Assembly (NCBI RefSeq): GCF_011813015.1
Contig: NZ_QHLQ01000006.1
Span: forward strand, 62,001 to 126,000
Reading direction: 5' to 3'
Source of the DNA: Parasedimentitalea denitrificans
Lineage (GTDB): Bacteria; Pseudomonadota; Alphaproteobacteria; Rhodobacterales; Rhodobacteraceae
DNA: 64,000 nucleotides
Position 1 is the first letter of the stretch. Each line of letters starts with the position of its first letter. The position numbers and the translations under genes were made by a program. Below are positions 36,771 to 45,999 of this stretch, piece by piece. The notes beneath the pieces were generated by a model. It saw only the letters and a list, made by a program, of their open reading frames with translations, did not search any database and was not told where the DNA came from.

Positions 36771-36853
36771 GACTGTCTCCTTTGGGCGGAAACTACCCCT
36801 TAATCATCCATACGGGAATTGCCGAAAATCGCAGGTTGCTTATACATTATTGT

Positions 36854-37744
36854 ATGAGCATCCTTCCGAATGACCTGAACTGGAACCACCTGCGCGCCTT
36901 TCTGACCACGGCTGATGCAGGGTCCCTGTCGGCAGCCGCCCTTCAACTGGGCCAGACGCAACCCACCCTCAGCCGTCAGGTCGCCGCACTAGAGGCTGAG
37001 CTGGACATGCTGCTGTTCGAACGTATCGGCAAGCAGCTGGAAGTGACACAAGCCGGGTTGGACCTGCTGGAACACCTGCGCCCGATGCAAGCGGCGGCAG
37101 AACAGGTCGCGCTCACCGCTTCCGGCCAATCGCAAAGCATCGCTGGACAGGTCAAAATCACCGCCAGCGATGTCTTCTCGGCCCACCGCCTACCCGACGT
37201 GGTGCATGTACTGCGGCACAAGGCACCTGACCTACAGGTCGAGATCATCGCCGCCAATGATATCCGGGATTTGATGCGCCGCGAGGCAGACATTGCCATT
37301 CGCCACGTGCAGCCGGAACAACCTGATCTGATTGCCCGAAAACTGAACGACCTGCCCGCCCATTTCTACGCCAGTCATGACTATCTGGCCCAACATGGCA
37401 CACCATTGACGCTGGCAGACATGTCCCGGCACGATCTTATCAGCTTTGGCTCTGCTGAACGAATGATCGAGGCCCTTGCCCCGCTGGGTATGTCCGTAAC
37501 AGAACGGAATTTCCCCTGCGGCTCGGAAAGCGGATTGGTTGGCTGGGAACTGGCGAAACGGGGCCTTGGCATCATCCCGATGAGCACCATTCTTGGCGAT
37601 AAAAGCCCCGAGATGGTGCGGGTCCTGCCCGATGCAGAGCCGTTTATGATCCCGATCTGGCTGGTCACTCACCGCGAGCTGCACAGCAGCCGCAGTATCC
37701 GGTTGGTATTTGATACACTGGCTGAGTTCTTGTCAGAAAACTGA
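36854..37744 (+). CDS. LysR family transcriptional regulator
   Basis: A 296-residue LysR regulator. The N-terminal winged HTH covers about 7-66 (LNWNHLRAFLTTADAGSLSA, then LGQTQPTLSRQVAALEAELD). A periplasmic-binding-like effector domain follows from about 95. The ATG at 36854 begins the conserved N-terminus; the frame is open 24 codons upstream without similarity. It is divergent from the methyltransferase gene, and the palindromic repeat just downstream may end its transcript. Confidence 0.93.
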   Translation: MSILPNDLNWNHLRAFLTTADAGSLSAAALQLGQTQPTLSRQVAALEAELDMLLFERIGKQLEVTQAGLDLLEHLRPMQAAAEQVALTASGQSQSIAGQVKITASDVFSAHRLPDVVHVLRHKAPDLQVEIIAANDIRDLMRREADIAIRHVQPEQPDLIARKLNDLPAHFYASHDYLAQHGTPLTLADMSRHDLISFGSAERMIEALAPLGMSVTERNFPCGSESGLVGWELAKRGLGIIPMSTILGDKSPEMVRVLPDAEPFMIPIWLVTHRELHSSRSIRLVFDTLAEFLSEN

Positions 37745-37750
37745 ACCAAA

Positions 37751-37826
37751 GCCCGGCAACGCCGGGCCGCGCCTGACCTTCCCCACGGGAAGGCGCTTTG
37801 CACCTCCCCAAGGTCAGGCGCGGCCC
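37751..37826. repeat. dispersed palindromic repeat, copy 1
   Basis: GGGCCGCGCCTGACCTT (37764-37780) and AAGGTCAGGCGCGGCCC (37810-37826) are perfect 17-bp inverted arms around a 29-base spacer. A small GCCCGGC/GCCGGGC hairpin (37751-37767) overlaps the left arm. TTTT follows the right arm, so it may terminate the LysR transcript. The same unit, inverted and lacking the outer right arm, occurs at 41187-41257. Confidence 0.9.
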
Positions 37827-37851
37827 TTTTGTGGATAGACATTACCAATAC

Positions 37852-37876
37852 AAAAAACGCGCCCCAATGGGACGCG
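37852..37876 (-). terminator. intrinsic terminator of pheT
   Basis: CGCGCCCC (37858-37865) pairs with GGGACGCG (37869-37876) with a single wobble. The minus strand runs into TTTTTT at 37857-37852. It is 27 bp past the pheT stop codon. Confidence 0.88.
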
Positions 37877-37902
37877 CTCTCTATTCTCAGCTCAGGCTTA
37901 GA

Positions 37903-40299
37903 TTACCCGCGCAACGTACCGCCGGTTGCCTTGGTCACCTTGGCCACGATCTTCTCGCTCACTGCCTCAATTTCCTTTTCCTTCAGCGTCTTGTCCTTGG
38001 GTTGCAGACGTACAGTGATCGCCAGCGATTTCTTGCCCTCGCCCAAGCTACCACCGATGAATTCATCGAACACACGCACATTGGTGATCAGCGCCTTGTC
38101 GGCTCCACCTGCAGCATTGACCAATGTCAGCGCCTCAACGCTGTCATCCACCACAAAGGCAAAGTCACGCTCAACCGCCTGCAGATCACTCTGGTTCAAT
38201 GCGCCACGCGATGCACCAGTTTTGCGCGGCATCGGGATCTCATCCGGCCAGATGGTGAATGCAACTGCATCACCCTTGATACCCATTTCTGACAGCACCT
38301 TGGGGTGCACCTCGCCAAAGATGCCCATGACCTTTTTCGGGCCCAGGCAAATCTTGCCGTGGCGACCCGGATGCCAACAGTTATCTGCACCGCGCAGGAT
38401 CTGTACCTTGGCAGGTGCACCGATCGCCGCCAGTACCGCTTCGATATCCGCCTTAGCATCAAACACATCCACAGCACGGGATTCACCATGCACGTCTTTG
38501 GGGCCATTACGGCCAACCAGCAACCCGGTGATCAGATTGTGCTGCTCACCCGGCTCGCCACCGTGGAAGGCAGGGCCAACTTCGAACAGGGCCAGATCGG
38601 TGTATCCACGCGCCTGATTGCGCGCCGCAGCCTGCAACAGGCCAGGCAACAGCGCCGGACGCAGATGCGACATCTCGGACGAAATCGGGTTCGCCAGCAT
38701 GGTGGCGTCGGTGCCTCCGCCAAACAACTCAGCCGAAGGCTGGTCGATGAAGGTGTAGCTGACAACCTCGTTATAACCCAGCGCAGCACAGGTACGGCGT
38801 GCCATCTGCTGGCGGCGCTGCTGCGGTGTCATCACCGGCTTGGGAATACCATCGGTGATACGCGGCAATGGCTTGCCTTCCAGCTTGGTCAGCGATGCAA
38901 TCCGCGCCACTTCCTCGACCAGATCAGCCGAGCCCTGTACGTCAGGGCGCCAGCTGGGCACATGTGCCAAGTTGCCCTCTAGGCGAAAGCCAAGACGGGT
39001 CAATGTCTGACGCTGCTCGGATTCAGGAATATCCATGCCCACCAGCGACTGCACCCGCGCCGCATCCAGCGTGTAGGACCGCGCATGGTTTGGCACGTCG
39101 CCAGCAACCACAACCTCGGACGCCTCACCGCCACACAGATCCAAGATCATCTGCGTCGCCAGCTCCAGCCCTTCCATGGTGAACTCGGGGTCTACACCAC
39201 GTTCAAACCGATAGCGCGCATCCGAGTTGATTTTCAGTGCACGACCGGTCAGGGCAATCTGCACATGATCCCAGAACGCGCTTTCCAGAAACACGTCAAC
39301 CGTGTCCTCGGTACAGCCGGTCTCTAGACCACCCATAATACCGGCAACACTCTCGGGGCCGTTGTTATCCGAAATCACCATCTGACCGGCAGAGAAGGTG
39401 TATTCCTTGTCGTCCAGCGCCATCAGCGTCTCGCCGCCTGTCGCGCGGTGCACCCGCAGATCGCCCTGCACCTTGGCCGCATCAAAAACGTGCAGCGGAC
39501 GGTTCTGGTCGTAGGTAAAGAAGTTGGTGATATCCACCAGTTTCGAGATCGGACGCAGGCCAATCGCAGTCAAACGGTCCTGCAACCACTGCGGGCTGGG
39601 GCCGTTCTGCACACCCTTGATCAGACGACCGGTGAACAGCGGGCAGCCGTCCAGCGTGTCTTCGTCGATGGTGACGTTGATCGGGCTGGCAAAGCTGCCT
39701 TCGACCGGCGCGTAATCCTTGGTCTTCAGAGTGCCCAGACCACGGGCGGCCAGATCGCGGGCAATACCGTAGATCCCCAGCGCATCTGGGCGGTTCGGCG
39801 TGATCGCAATCTCGATCACCGTATCCACCTTGGACGGGTCATTTTCAGCCAGCCAGTCGATGAACTTGTCACCCACCGCACCCGAAGGCAGCTCAATGAT
39901 ACCGTCGTGCTCGTCTGACAGCTCCAGCTCACGCTCGGAGGCCATCATGCCATAGGATTCGACACCACGGATTTTGCCGACGCCGATGGTGATATCGAGG
40001 CCCGGAATATACATGCCCGGCTTACAGACCACCACAGTGATACCTTCACGGGCATTGGGCGCGCCACAGATGATCTGCATCTCGCCCTCATCCGTATCGA
40101 CCTTGCACACTCGCAGCTTGTCGGCGTCGGGGTGTTTTTCAGCGTGTTTGACATAGCCCAGGGTAAAATCCTTGAGCCGCTCAGCCGGGTTGCTGATCTC
40201 TTCGACTTCCAGACCCAGATCGGTCAGAGTCTCGGCGATTTCGTCCACTGATGCGTCAGTGTCGAGGTGATCTTTCAGCCAGGAAAGAGTGAATTTCAT
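37903..40299 (-). CDS. pheT: phenylalanyl-tRNA synthetase beta subunit
   Basis: Beta chain of the tetrameric PheRS, 798 residues, the usual bacterial length. It has an N-terminal tRNA-binding EMAP-like domain (about 40-150, VCKVDTDEGEMQIICGAPNA), the B3/B4 editing domains (about 210-390), the B5 domain, a catalytic-like core and the C-terminal anticodon-binding (FDX-ACB) domain from about 705. The start MKFTLSWLKDHLDTDASVDE is standard. pheS lies 1 kb upstream but is separated by a hypothetical gene and a repeat, so the usual tight pheS-pheT coupling is lost here. Confidence 0.97.
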   Translation of the reverse strand: MKFTLSWLKDHLDTDASVDEIAETLTDLGLEVEEISNPAERLKDFTLGYVKHAEKHPDADKLRVCKVDTDEGEMQIICGAPNAREGITVVVCKPGMYIPGLDITIGVGKIRGVESYGMMASERELELSDEHDGIIELPSGAVGDKFIDWLAENDPSKVDTVIEIAITPNRPDALGIYGIARDLAARGLGTLKTKDYAPVEGSFASPINVTIDEDTLDGCPLFTGRLIKGVQNGPSPQWLQDRLTAIGLRPISKLVDITNFFTYDQNRPLHVFDAAKVQGDLRVHRATGGETLMALDDKEYTFSAGQMVISDNNGPESVAGIMGGLETGCTEDTVDVFLESAFWDHVQIALTGRALKINSDARYRFERGVDPEFTMEGLELATQMILDLCGGEASEVVVAGDVPNHARSYTLDAARVQSLVGMDIPESEQRQTLTRLGFRLEGNLAHVPSWRPDVQGSADLVEEVARIASLTKLEGKPLPRITDGIPKPVMTPQQRRQQMARRTCAALGYNEVVSYTFIDQPSAELFGGGTDATMLANPISSEMSHLRPALLPGLLQAAARNQARGYTDLALFEVGPAFHGGEPGEQHNLITGLLVGRNGPKDVHGESRAVDVFDAKADIEAVLAAIGAPAKVQILRGADNCWHPGRHGKICLGPKKVMGIFGEVHPKVLSEMGIKGDAVAFTIWPDEIPMPRKTGASRGALNQSDLQAVERDFAFVVDDSVEALTLVNAAGGADKALITNVRVFDEFIGGSLGEGKKSLAITVRLQPKDKTLKEKEIEAVSEKIVAKVTKATGGTLRG

Positions 40300-40455
40300 C
40301 GGTCAAGGATCCCTTGGCAAGCCATACGTGTTACCCGCAGGCAATGGCAAAGATTGCGCCGGGGTGCAAGACTTGGTCGCGGTGCGGGGCAAGGATAGCC
40401 GGGAATGCGGCTTAAAAGCTTGTTTCGTTGCCCGATGGAACCATGCCATCTGAAT

Positions 40456-41097
40456 TTACTTGTTAGCCTCCAGTCTGGAGATTGGGTTCAACTGTTCTTC
40501 GATAGTTTTAACCGACGAGCTAATCTTCTGACCCAATTCGTCCTCCTTAGAAAGACTTCCGTACAGGTCACGCTTAAGCTTCATCTTGTGATTTCGATCT
40601 TCCTGCGAACGCTCTGAATTTTCACTACGAGCATAATCCGCTAACAGTTCAATTGATATCGCAACTCGATTTCTGACTTTGAATAGCTCCTCTACGGCCT
40701 GGTCAACATTCTCATTTCCTATGACTGCTCGAACTCGAATTTGTGCGTTTCGTAGGTCTTTGAACAATTCGTTGTATTTCGCGATCCGTTCATATCGACG
40801 CTGATAAGGGTAGATTCTGTCGCCGATTTTATCCTTCGGAATAGAATCCATAGGATTACGTATGTCACGCAAAGCATCATCAGCATTATGTGCCAGAGCG
40901 ACCAATTCCTCAGCAACGGTGGAGCGCCGAAGCTCACGAGCTTCCGTCCGCCACAGGCTCAACTGACGAAAAGCAGCAATGACGCTAATTCCAATCACAA
41001 AAGTACCCAAATCACCTAAGACAGATGCTACAGGTCCAACCCACCCAAAATCCCGACAAACATTCTCACAAACCGTCATCACTTCAACAGAAGCCAT
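40456..41097 (-). CDS. hypothetical protein with one membrane helix, inserted between pheS and pheT
   Basis: A 213-residue protein I do not recognise. After a short N-terminus it has one hydrophobic segment (VASVLGDLGTFVIGISVIAA, about 23-42). The remaining 170 residues are charged and helix-rich, with a likely coiled coil (RRYERIAKYNELFKDLRNAQ onward). The gene is clearly richer in A and T than pheS and pheT on either side and uses codons such as AAA, TTT and ATT freely. Together with its position and the adjacent repeat, this points to later insertion. A single-pass protein with a cytoplasmic helical domain is the most I can say. Confidence 0.7.
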   Translation of the reverse strand: MASVEVMTVCENVCRDFGWVGPVASVLGDLGTFVIGISVIAAFRQLSLWRTEARELRRSTVAEELVALAHNADDALRDIRNPMDSIPKDKIGDRIYPYQRRYERIAKYNELFKDLRNAQIRVRAVIGNENVDQAVEELFKVRNRVAISIELLADYARSENSERSQEDRNHKMKLKRDLYGSLSKEDELGQKISSSVKTIEEQLNPISRLEANK

Positions 41098-41186
41098 TCC
41101 CTCAATCCCTCAAACCAAATGCAATTTTGAGGAGAGCATAGCGCTCACAGCAAGGTAGACGCAATCGCCCCAATACTAAGGGCAGT

Positions 41187-41257
41187 GCCTGACCTTGGGG
41201 AGGAGCAAAGCGCCTTCCCGGGGGGAAGGTCAGGCGCGGCCCGGCGTGCCGCCGGGC
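41187..41257. repeat. dispersed palindromic repeat, copy 2 (inverted)
   Basis: The reverse complement of this segment matches copy 1 (37751-37826) almost base for base, including the TGACCTTCCCC-CGGGAAGGCGC core and the GGGCCGCGCCTGACCTT arm. The left-hand arm here is cut to GCCTGACCTT. A GCCCGGC-like end hairpin (CCGGCGTGCCGCCGGG) is present. It sits between the hypothetical gene and pheS. Confidence 0.88.
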
Positions 41258-41283
41258 GAAACAGAACCAGTGACATGAAACGC

Positions 41284-41310
41284 AAAACGCCCGCCTTTTA
41301 CAGACGGGCG
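41284..41310 (-). terminator. intrinsic terminator of pheS
   Basis: CGCCCG (41288-41293) pairs with CGGGCG (41305-41310), and the minus strand continues as TTTTGCG. It lies about 30 bp past the pheS stop. If it is functional, the hypothetical gene and pheT need their own promoter. Confidence 0.7.
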
Positions 41311-41341
41311 CAAAGCGGGGCTGTTGCCCAAAACGTATGAG

Positions 41342-42415
41342 TTAGCGGCTCAAACCACCATGCAAACTAGGCATATCCAGACACTGGAAGCCATAGTGGC
41401 GCAGCCAGCGCAGGTCGGAATCAAAGAACGCGCGCAGATCTGGAATGCCGTATTTCAGCATCGCCAGACGGTCGATGCCGATACCGAACGCAAAGCCCTG
41501 ATAGACATCCGGGTCGATGCCACCGGCAGCGATCACCTTGGGGTGCACCATGCCAGAGCCAAGGATCTCCATCCAGTCGTCGCCTTCGCCGATCTTCAGC
41601 GTGCCGTCTTTCCACGAGCAACGAATATCAACCTCGGCCGATGGCTCGGTGAACGGGAAGTGACTGGCGCGGAAGCGAAGCTCAACGTCATCTACCTCAA
41701 AGAACGACTTCACGAATTCCTCAAGCGTCCATTTCAGGTTCGCCATCGAAATGTCGGTGTCCAGCGCTAGACCTTCGACCTGGTGGAACATCGGCGTGTG
41801 GGTTTGGTCATAGTCGGCGCGGTAGACGCCGCCCGGACAGATGATACGCAGCGGCGCGCCCATCTTCTCCATCGAGCGGATCTGCACCGGAGACGTGTGG
41901 GTGCGCAGCACGTGCGGTGGGCGGTCGTCGCCCTCGGCGCGGTGCATATAGAACGTGTCCATCTCGGCCCGCGCAGGGTGGTGGCTGGGGATGTTCAGCG
42001 CGTCAAAGTTATACCAGTCGGTATCAATGCGCGGCCCTTCGGCAACGGAAAAACCCAGCTCGGCAAAGATCGCCGTCAGCTCTTCCTGTGCCTGACTAAC
42101 CGGGTGCAACGTACCAACGCGGCTGGCACGGGTAGGCAGGGTGACATCCAGCCATTCGGTGCGCAGACGTTCGTCCAGTGCGGCATCGGCCAGACCGGCT
42201 TTTTTGGCTGCCAGCGCCGAGTTTATCTCGTTCTTCAGCGCGTTCAGCGCCGGACCGGCCACTTGGCGTTCCTCGGGCGTCATCTTGCCCAGCTCACGCA
42301 TCTTCAGCGCCACTTCGCCCTTTTTGCCCACGGCAGCGACCCGAATGGTCTCTAGCGCGTTCTCATCGGCGGCATCGGCAATTTGGCTTAGATATTTTGA
42401 CTTAAGATCGTCCAT
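41342..42415 (-). CDS. pheS: phenylalanyl-tRNA synthetase alpha subunit
   Basis: Catalytic chain of PheRS, 357 residues. It has an N-terminal coiled coil for tRNA binding (about 1-90) and a class II core with motif 1, motif 2 ([19 protein letters not shown], about 235-253; [16 protein letters not shown], about 268-283) and motif 3 [20 protein letters not shown] (about 318-337). The start ATG at 42415 gives the family N-terminus. A hairpin terminator follows before the inserted hypothetical gene. Confidence 0.97.
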   Translation of the reverse strand: MDDLKSKYLSQIADAADENALETIRVAAVGKKGEVALKMRELGKMTPEERQVAGPALNALKNEINSALAAKKAGLADAALDERLRTEWLDVTLPTRASRVGTLHPVSQAQEELTAIFAELGFSVAEGPRIDTDWYNFDALNIPSHHPARAEMDTFYMHRAEGDDRPPHVLRTHTSPVQIRSMEKMGAPLRIICPGGVYRADYDQTHTPMFHQVEGLALDTDISMANLKWTLEEFVKSFFEVDDVELRFRASHFPFTEPSAEVDIRCSWKDGTLKIGEGDDWMEILGSGMVHPKVIAAGGIDPDVYQGFAFGIGIDRLAMLKYGIPDLRAFFDSDLRWLRHYGFQCLDMPSLHGGLSR

Positions 42416-42568
42416 GACGGTCCCCTGAATTTCGCTTAGGCCCTGCTATCACAGCCGCCGGTGAAAGCAAGTATCCCAGATACGTCATTGTGACACTGTG
42501 CCCGATATGTGCCCCTGCCCTTGCCAAATCCGCACAATAAAAGCAGGTTTCGCGCAGGAGGACCCAGC

Positions 42569-43171
42569 ATGACGCCAATCACTGATCTCGATACCCTGCA
42601 CAGCCACTACGGAGAGGCGGTTCCGGCCTCAAAAACCAAGGTCGTACAGGCCATGACGCCAATGTATCGACAGTGGATAGATCAGTCTCGGTTCACCGTT
42701 CTTTCCACAGTGGGCCCCGAAGGCACCGATGCCAGCCCGCGTGGCGATGATGGCTCGGTGGTGCATGTTGCCGATGACAAAACTCTGTGGCTGCCCGACT
42801 GGCGCGGCAATAACCGGATCGACTGCCTGCGCAACATCGTGCGCGACAATCGGGTCAGCCTGATGTTCATGGTGCCCGGCTGCAATAACGTGGTTCGTAT
42901 CAATGGCACCGCCTACCTGACTGCTGATGAGCAAGCCCGAGAGCACTTCAAACGCAAGAACATCCTGCCCGCCACCGTCGCCGTCATCACCATTGGCGAG
43001 ATGTATTTCCAATGCGCCAAGGCGATCATGCGGTCCAAAATCTGGAACGGTGAAGACGAGAGCAAAAGCATCCCAACAGCTGGTCAGTTCATCAAAGAAC
43101 AAAAGGAAGACTTTGAGGGCGAAGCCTATGACAAGGGCTATGCCGAATACGCCAAGCCTCGGATGTGGTGA
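42569..43171 (+). CDS. pyridoxamine 5'-phosphate oxidase-related (PPOX) flavin-binding protein
   Basis: Split-barrel flavoprotein of 200 residues, of the family annotated as MSMEG_1061-type PPOX proteins. FTVLSTVGPEGTDASPRGDD (about 42-61) and LWLPDWRGNNRIDCLRNIV (about 74-92) are characteristic, as is FQCAKAIMRSKIW near the end. Relatives bind FMN or F420-like cofactors and reduce small molecules; the actual substrate is unknown. The ATG at 42569 has CAGGAGGA upstream, so it is chosen over a start 20 codons earlier. Confidence 0.88.
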   Translation: MTPITDLDTLHSHYGEAVPASKTKVVQAMTPMYRQWIDQSRFTVLSTVGPEGTDASPRGDDGSVVHVADDKTLWLPDWRGNNRIDCLRNIVRDNRVSLMFMVPGCNNVVRINGTAYLTADEQAREHFKRKNILPATVAVITIGEMYFQCAKAIMRSKIWNGEDESKSIPTAGQFIKEQKEDFEGEAYDKGYAEYAKPRMW

Positions 43172-43270
43172 GGTATCCGCTCCAACCTACGCCGGATCTC
43201 TGATCAATCAGGAAACTGCCAGCATTTGTGCTACTCTCACTGACAGAGGAAAACGCAAGGGGGCGGATCC

Positions 43271-43906
43271 ATGGCACATGTAGATTGGTACATCGAAGGT
43301 CGGAGCTTTGGGGGCTGCAATTGTAACTATGGCTGCCCCTGCCAGTTCGAAGATCTACCCACCCACGGTCACTGCACCGGGTTCGAGGTGTTGCATATCG
43401 ACAAGGGACACTTTGGTGACATCGATCTGAGCGGTCAAAAAATCGCGCTGCTATACGCTTGGCCGGGCCCAATATACGAAGGCAATGGGGCGATGCAGGT
43501 CATCATTGATGACGGTGCAACCCCAGACCAACACGACGCGCTAAACCGGGTTCTTCAAGGTGAGGAAACCGACCCAGAAGCCTCCCACTGGTGGGTCTAC
43601 CGCGCCATGTGCAGCACAGTTCACGACACCCTGACAAAACGCATCAACTTTGAGGTCGATATCGAATCCCGCAAAGCACATGTCGCAATTCCCGGCGTGC
43701 TGAAATCATCAGGGCGCCCCATTCAGGCGCCACATGGTGGAGGCGAGCACCGGGTCAGGATCGACATCCCCAATGGTATTGAATTCACACTGGCCGAAAT
43801 CGGCAGTTCTTCCAGTTCCGCGTCGGGCGCCATTACGTTTGATCTGAGCGACACCTACGGGCAGTGGTCAATCCTTCGACATGGCCCCCACGGCGTGCAA
43901 AGTTAA
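43271..43906 (+). CDS. DUF1326 domain-containing protein
   Basis: A 211-residue protein of the DUF1326 family. The N-terminus holds the Cys-rich block GGCNCNYGCPCQFEDLPTHG (about 14-33), whose four closely spaced Cys residues look like a metal site. It is followed by GFEVLHIDKG and AWPGPIYEGNG. No signal peptide is present. The C-terminal third is Ser-rich. The biochemical role of DUF1326 is unknown. It follows the PPOX gene by 99 bp on the same strand. Confidence 0.88.
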   Translation: MAHVDWYIEGRSFGGCNCNYGCPCQFEDLPTHGHCTGFEVLHIDKGHFGDIDLSGQKIALLYAWPGPIYEGNGAMQVIIDDGATPDQHDALNRVLQGEETDPEASHWWVYRAMCSTVHDTLTKRINFEVDIESRKAHVAIPGVLKSSGRPIQAPHGGGEHRVRIDIPNGIEFTLAEIGSSSSSASGAITFDLSDTYGQWSILRHGPHGVQS

Positions 43907-44035
43907 GCCCTATATCTGCCAGATGTTGATTGTTTGCAGAGAATGCCTCAGTCGAGTAAATTCGCTTGCCTGACAGGCTTGTATCCGTGACACCAACGGC
44001 CCATGTTGCCCCTGCAGCGAGAGGAAGGGAGTATT

Positions 44036-44950
44036 GTGTCTGATAAGGTCAAGCGGAAACTGACAACTATTCTGGCAGCCGATGCCGCGGGTTTTAGCCG
44101 GGCAATGGACGCCGACGAGGTGGGCACCTATGCAGCCCTGCACGCTGCACGCGAGGTGTTTGGCAAGCTGATCACCCGCCATGGAGGCCGTATCGCCAAT
44201 ACAGCCGGCGACGGGCTAATCGCTGATTTTCCCTCGGCTGTTGAGGCCGCCCAATGCGCGATTGAGGTGCAGAACGAGCTGGTCTCGCAAGACGCCGCAC
44301 TAAAGTTCAGGATCGGCGTTCACCTAGGCGATGTGATTGTAGACGGCGAAGATCTGATCGGCGAAGGCGTCAACCTTGCCGCCAGATTGCAGAGCATGGC
44401 GGAACCCGGCGGTGTGCTGATCTCGCAGCAGGTTTATGACCAAGTGCACAGCAAACTGACAATCGGGTTTGAATACCTAGGCGAAAAGCGCCCGCGCGAT
44501 CTGCCGGATGATATTCCGATCTACCGCATCGCGATGTCGCAATCTGCCAATCCCCACCGTGTGAACCCAATACCGTTTACCCAAGCCTATAAGTCGACAC
44601 CAAAGCAAAGCGCCGGTGGTTCCTCACCTAAGCATCCCGACCTTTCACGCACTGTCAGACTGACAGCGATGATTAGCGGAGCCCTTGTTCTGATCAATCT
44701 GGTAAGTGGCGGCGGAGTCTGGGCGCACTGGGCAATTCTGGTAGCGGCATCAATCGCAGCCCTAAACATGGCTGACACTTTGGTCCCCGAGAAAATCAGC
44801 CGACTTGTCCCAGCGCGTCATGTGATCATCATTGCCTCGCTCACGCTGGTGAATATCTTTAGCTGGACTGGCTATCTGTGGGTATTGTGGCCCGCCGGAG
44901 GCTTGCTGGTGGCCGCATTCGTGCGGAAAACTCTGTCACGACCGGAATAA
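44036..44950 (+). CDS. class III adenylate/guanylate cyclase with C-terminal membrane helices
   Basis: A 304-residue protein with an N-terminal cyclase catalytic domain (about 1-165). The two metal-binding Asp regions are LAADAAGFSRAM and NTAGDGLIADF. The transition-state Asn/Arg pair lies in GVNLAARLQSM. The C-terminal half has two hydrophobic hairpins (about 205-250 and 262-298), each with the Trp-containing pattern of a 2TM domain. The cyclase is therefore anchored through its C-terminus, the reverse of the common layout. The GTG at 44036 with GGAAGGGAG upstream is the best start; a TTG 33 bases upstream is in frame. Confidence 0.85.
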   Translation: MSDKVKRKLTTILAADAAGFSRAMDADEVGTYAALHAAREVFGKLITRHGGRIANTAGDGLIADFPSAVEAAQCAIEVQNELVSQDAALKFRIGVHLGDVIVDGEDLIGEGVNLAARLQSMAEPGGVLISQQVYDQVHSKLTIGFEYLGEKRPRDLPDDIPIYRIAMSQSANPHRVNPIPFTQAYKSTPKQSAGGSSPKHPDLSRTVRLTAMISGALVLINLVSGGGVWAHWAILVAASIAALNMADTLVPEKISRLVPARHVIIIASLTLVNIFSWTGYLWVLWPAGGLLVAAFVRKTLSRPE

Positions 44951-44996
44951 GCCTCAAATAGGCCAAGCCACTCAAAACACGTCAATGCAAAGAACG

Positions 44997-45026
44997 AAAA
45001 AGGCCGCCCCGGATGGAGCGGCCTTT
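44997..45026 (-). terminator. intrinsic terminator of the rpmI-rplT operon
   Basis: AAAGGCCGC (44999-45007) pairs with GCGGCCTTT (45018-45026), with inner pairing of CCC and GG. On the minus strand the stem runs into TTTTTCGTTC. It lies 24 bp beyond the rplT stop codon. Confidence 0.9.
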
Positions 45027-45050
45027 AATCTGTCAGTGTGCAGCTGGCGC

Positions 45051-45416
45051 TTAAGCGGCCAGAGCAGACTGAGCCTGGCGCACGATGGCACCAAATGCTT
45101 CGGGCTCGTGTACGGCCAGGTCAGCCAGAACCTTACGGTCGACTTCGATGCCGGCCAGGTTCAGACCGTTGATGAAGCGGCTGTATGTCAGAGCTTCGTC
45201 GTGGCTACGAACAGCAGCGTTGATACGCTGGATCCACAGAGCGCGGAAATTGCGCTTACGCTGCTTCCGGTCGCGTGTTGCGTATTGGTTGGCCTTGTCG
45301 ACAGCCTGTGTAGCTACCTTGAAGACACTTTTACGACGGCCGTAGTAACCTTTGGCTGCCTTGACGATTTTCCGATGACGGGCGTGGGTTTTAACACCAC
45401 CTTTTACGCGGGACAT
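45051..45416 (-). CDS. rplT: 50S ribosomal protein L20
   Basis: Basic ribosomal protein of 121 residues needed for early 50S assembly. [20 protein letters not shown], then [13 protein letters not shown] and [20 protein letters not shown] are diagnostic of L20. It follows rpmI by 14 bp and is the last gene before a strong terminator. infC, which often leads this operon, is not present here; pyk and a small membrane protein lie upstream. Confidence 0.97.
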   Translation of the reverse strand: MSRVKGGVKTHARHRKIVKAAKGYYGRRKSVFKVATQAVDKANQYATRDRKQRKRNFRALWIQRINAAVRSHDEALTYSRFINGLNLAGIEVDRKVLADLAVHEPEAFGAIVRQAQSALAA

Positions 45417-45430
45417 ATTACGTGCTCCTC

Positions 45431-45631
45431 TTAACGGTCGTAGGGCATGAAGCCCTTGATGATTTTCGCATCTGGGGCTGAGAGAGCGGTTGTGCCGCGT
45501 GCATTACGGATGAATTTCTTTGTGCGTTTGATCATGCCGTGCTGTTTACCAGCTTGGCTAGCGATCACTTTACCGGTCGCACTGACCTTAAAGCGCTTCT
45601 TAGCGCTCGATTTTGTCTTCATTTTGGGCAT
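45431..45631 (-). CDS. rpmI: 50S ribosomal protein L35
   Basis: Very basic 66-residue ribosomal protein. [20 protein letters not shown] and the [23 protein letters not shown] middle are diagnostic. It is the first ribosomal gene of the rpmI-rplT pair, 115 bp after the small membrane protein gene. Confidence 0.97.
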   Translation of the reverse strand: MPKMKTKSSAKKRFKVSATGKVIASQAGKQHGMIKRTKKFIRNARGTTALSAPDAKIIKGFMPYDR

Positions 45632-45746
45632 TTCCGGCTCCTATGGTTCGGGTTCGGTTTTCACACAACACGGCATGCCACTTCCGGCCGGTCGCGCGAT
45701 AAGAACTGCCCTTTACGAAAGCCTGACAACAAGGGCAAGATGATTC

Positions 45747-45968
45747 TTATAGATATCGCCCAATAACCGAGAAAAATACGTCCGGGATCTGATCAATCTG
45801 ATAACCGCCGGGTTTGGTTGTCATTGCAAAGAGCAACAACCCAAACGCAATAAGGACCGTCAGCGCCGAAGCCCGTGGAGGTCTTCGGTCGCTGAGTGCA
45901 GATAGGATCGACGGGATTGAAAGCCCGCCGATCACCAAGCCCAAAATCAGGGCTAAATCGGTATCCAT
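45747..45968 (-). CDS. small membrane protein between pyk and rpmI
   Basis: A 73-residue protein with two hydrophobic helices (about 5-22 and 34-52) separated by a basic loop DRRPPRAS. It ends in a short amphipathic tail. It belongs to no family I can name, but a small membrane protein in this position beside pyk recurs in Roseobacter-group genomes to my recollection. It begins about 31 bp after the pyk stop, so it is probably co-transcribed with pyk. Confidence 0.72.
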   Translation of the reverse strand: MDTDLALILGLVIGGLSIPSILSALSDRRPPRASALTVLIAFGLLLFAMTTKPGGYQIDQIPDVFFSVIGRYL

Positions 45969-45999
45969 TATAGTTTACCTCATATAAATGAGGATCAGC

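Noticed and set aside
37751..41257. Insertion sequence bounded by the inverted repeats
   Set aside because: pheT is an essential gene and no transposase lies between the repeats. The units look like dispersed palindromes.
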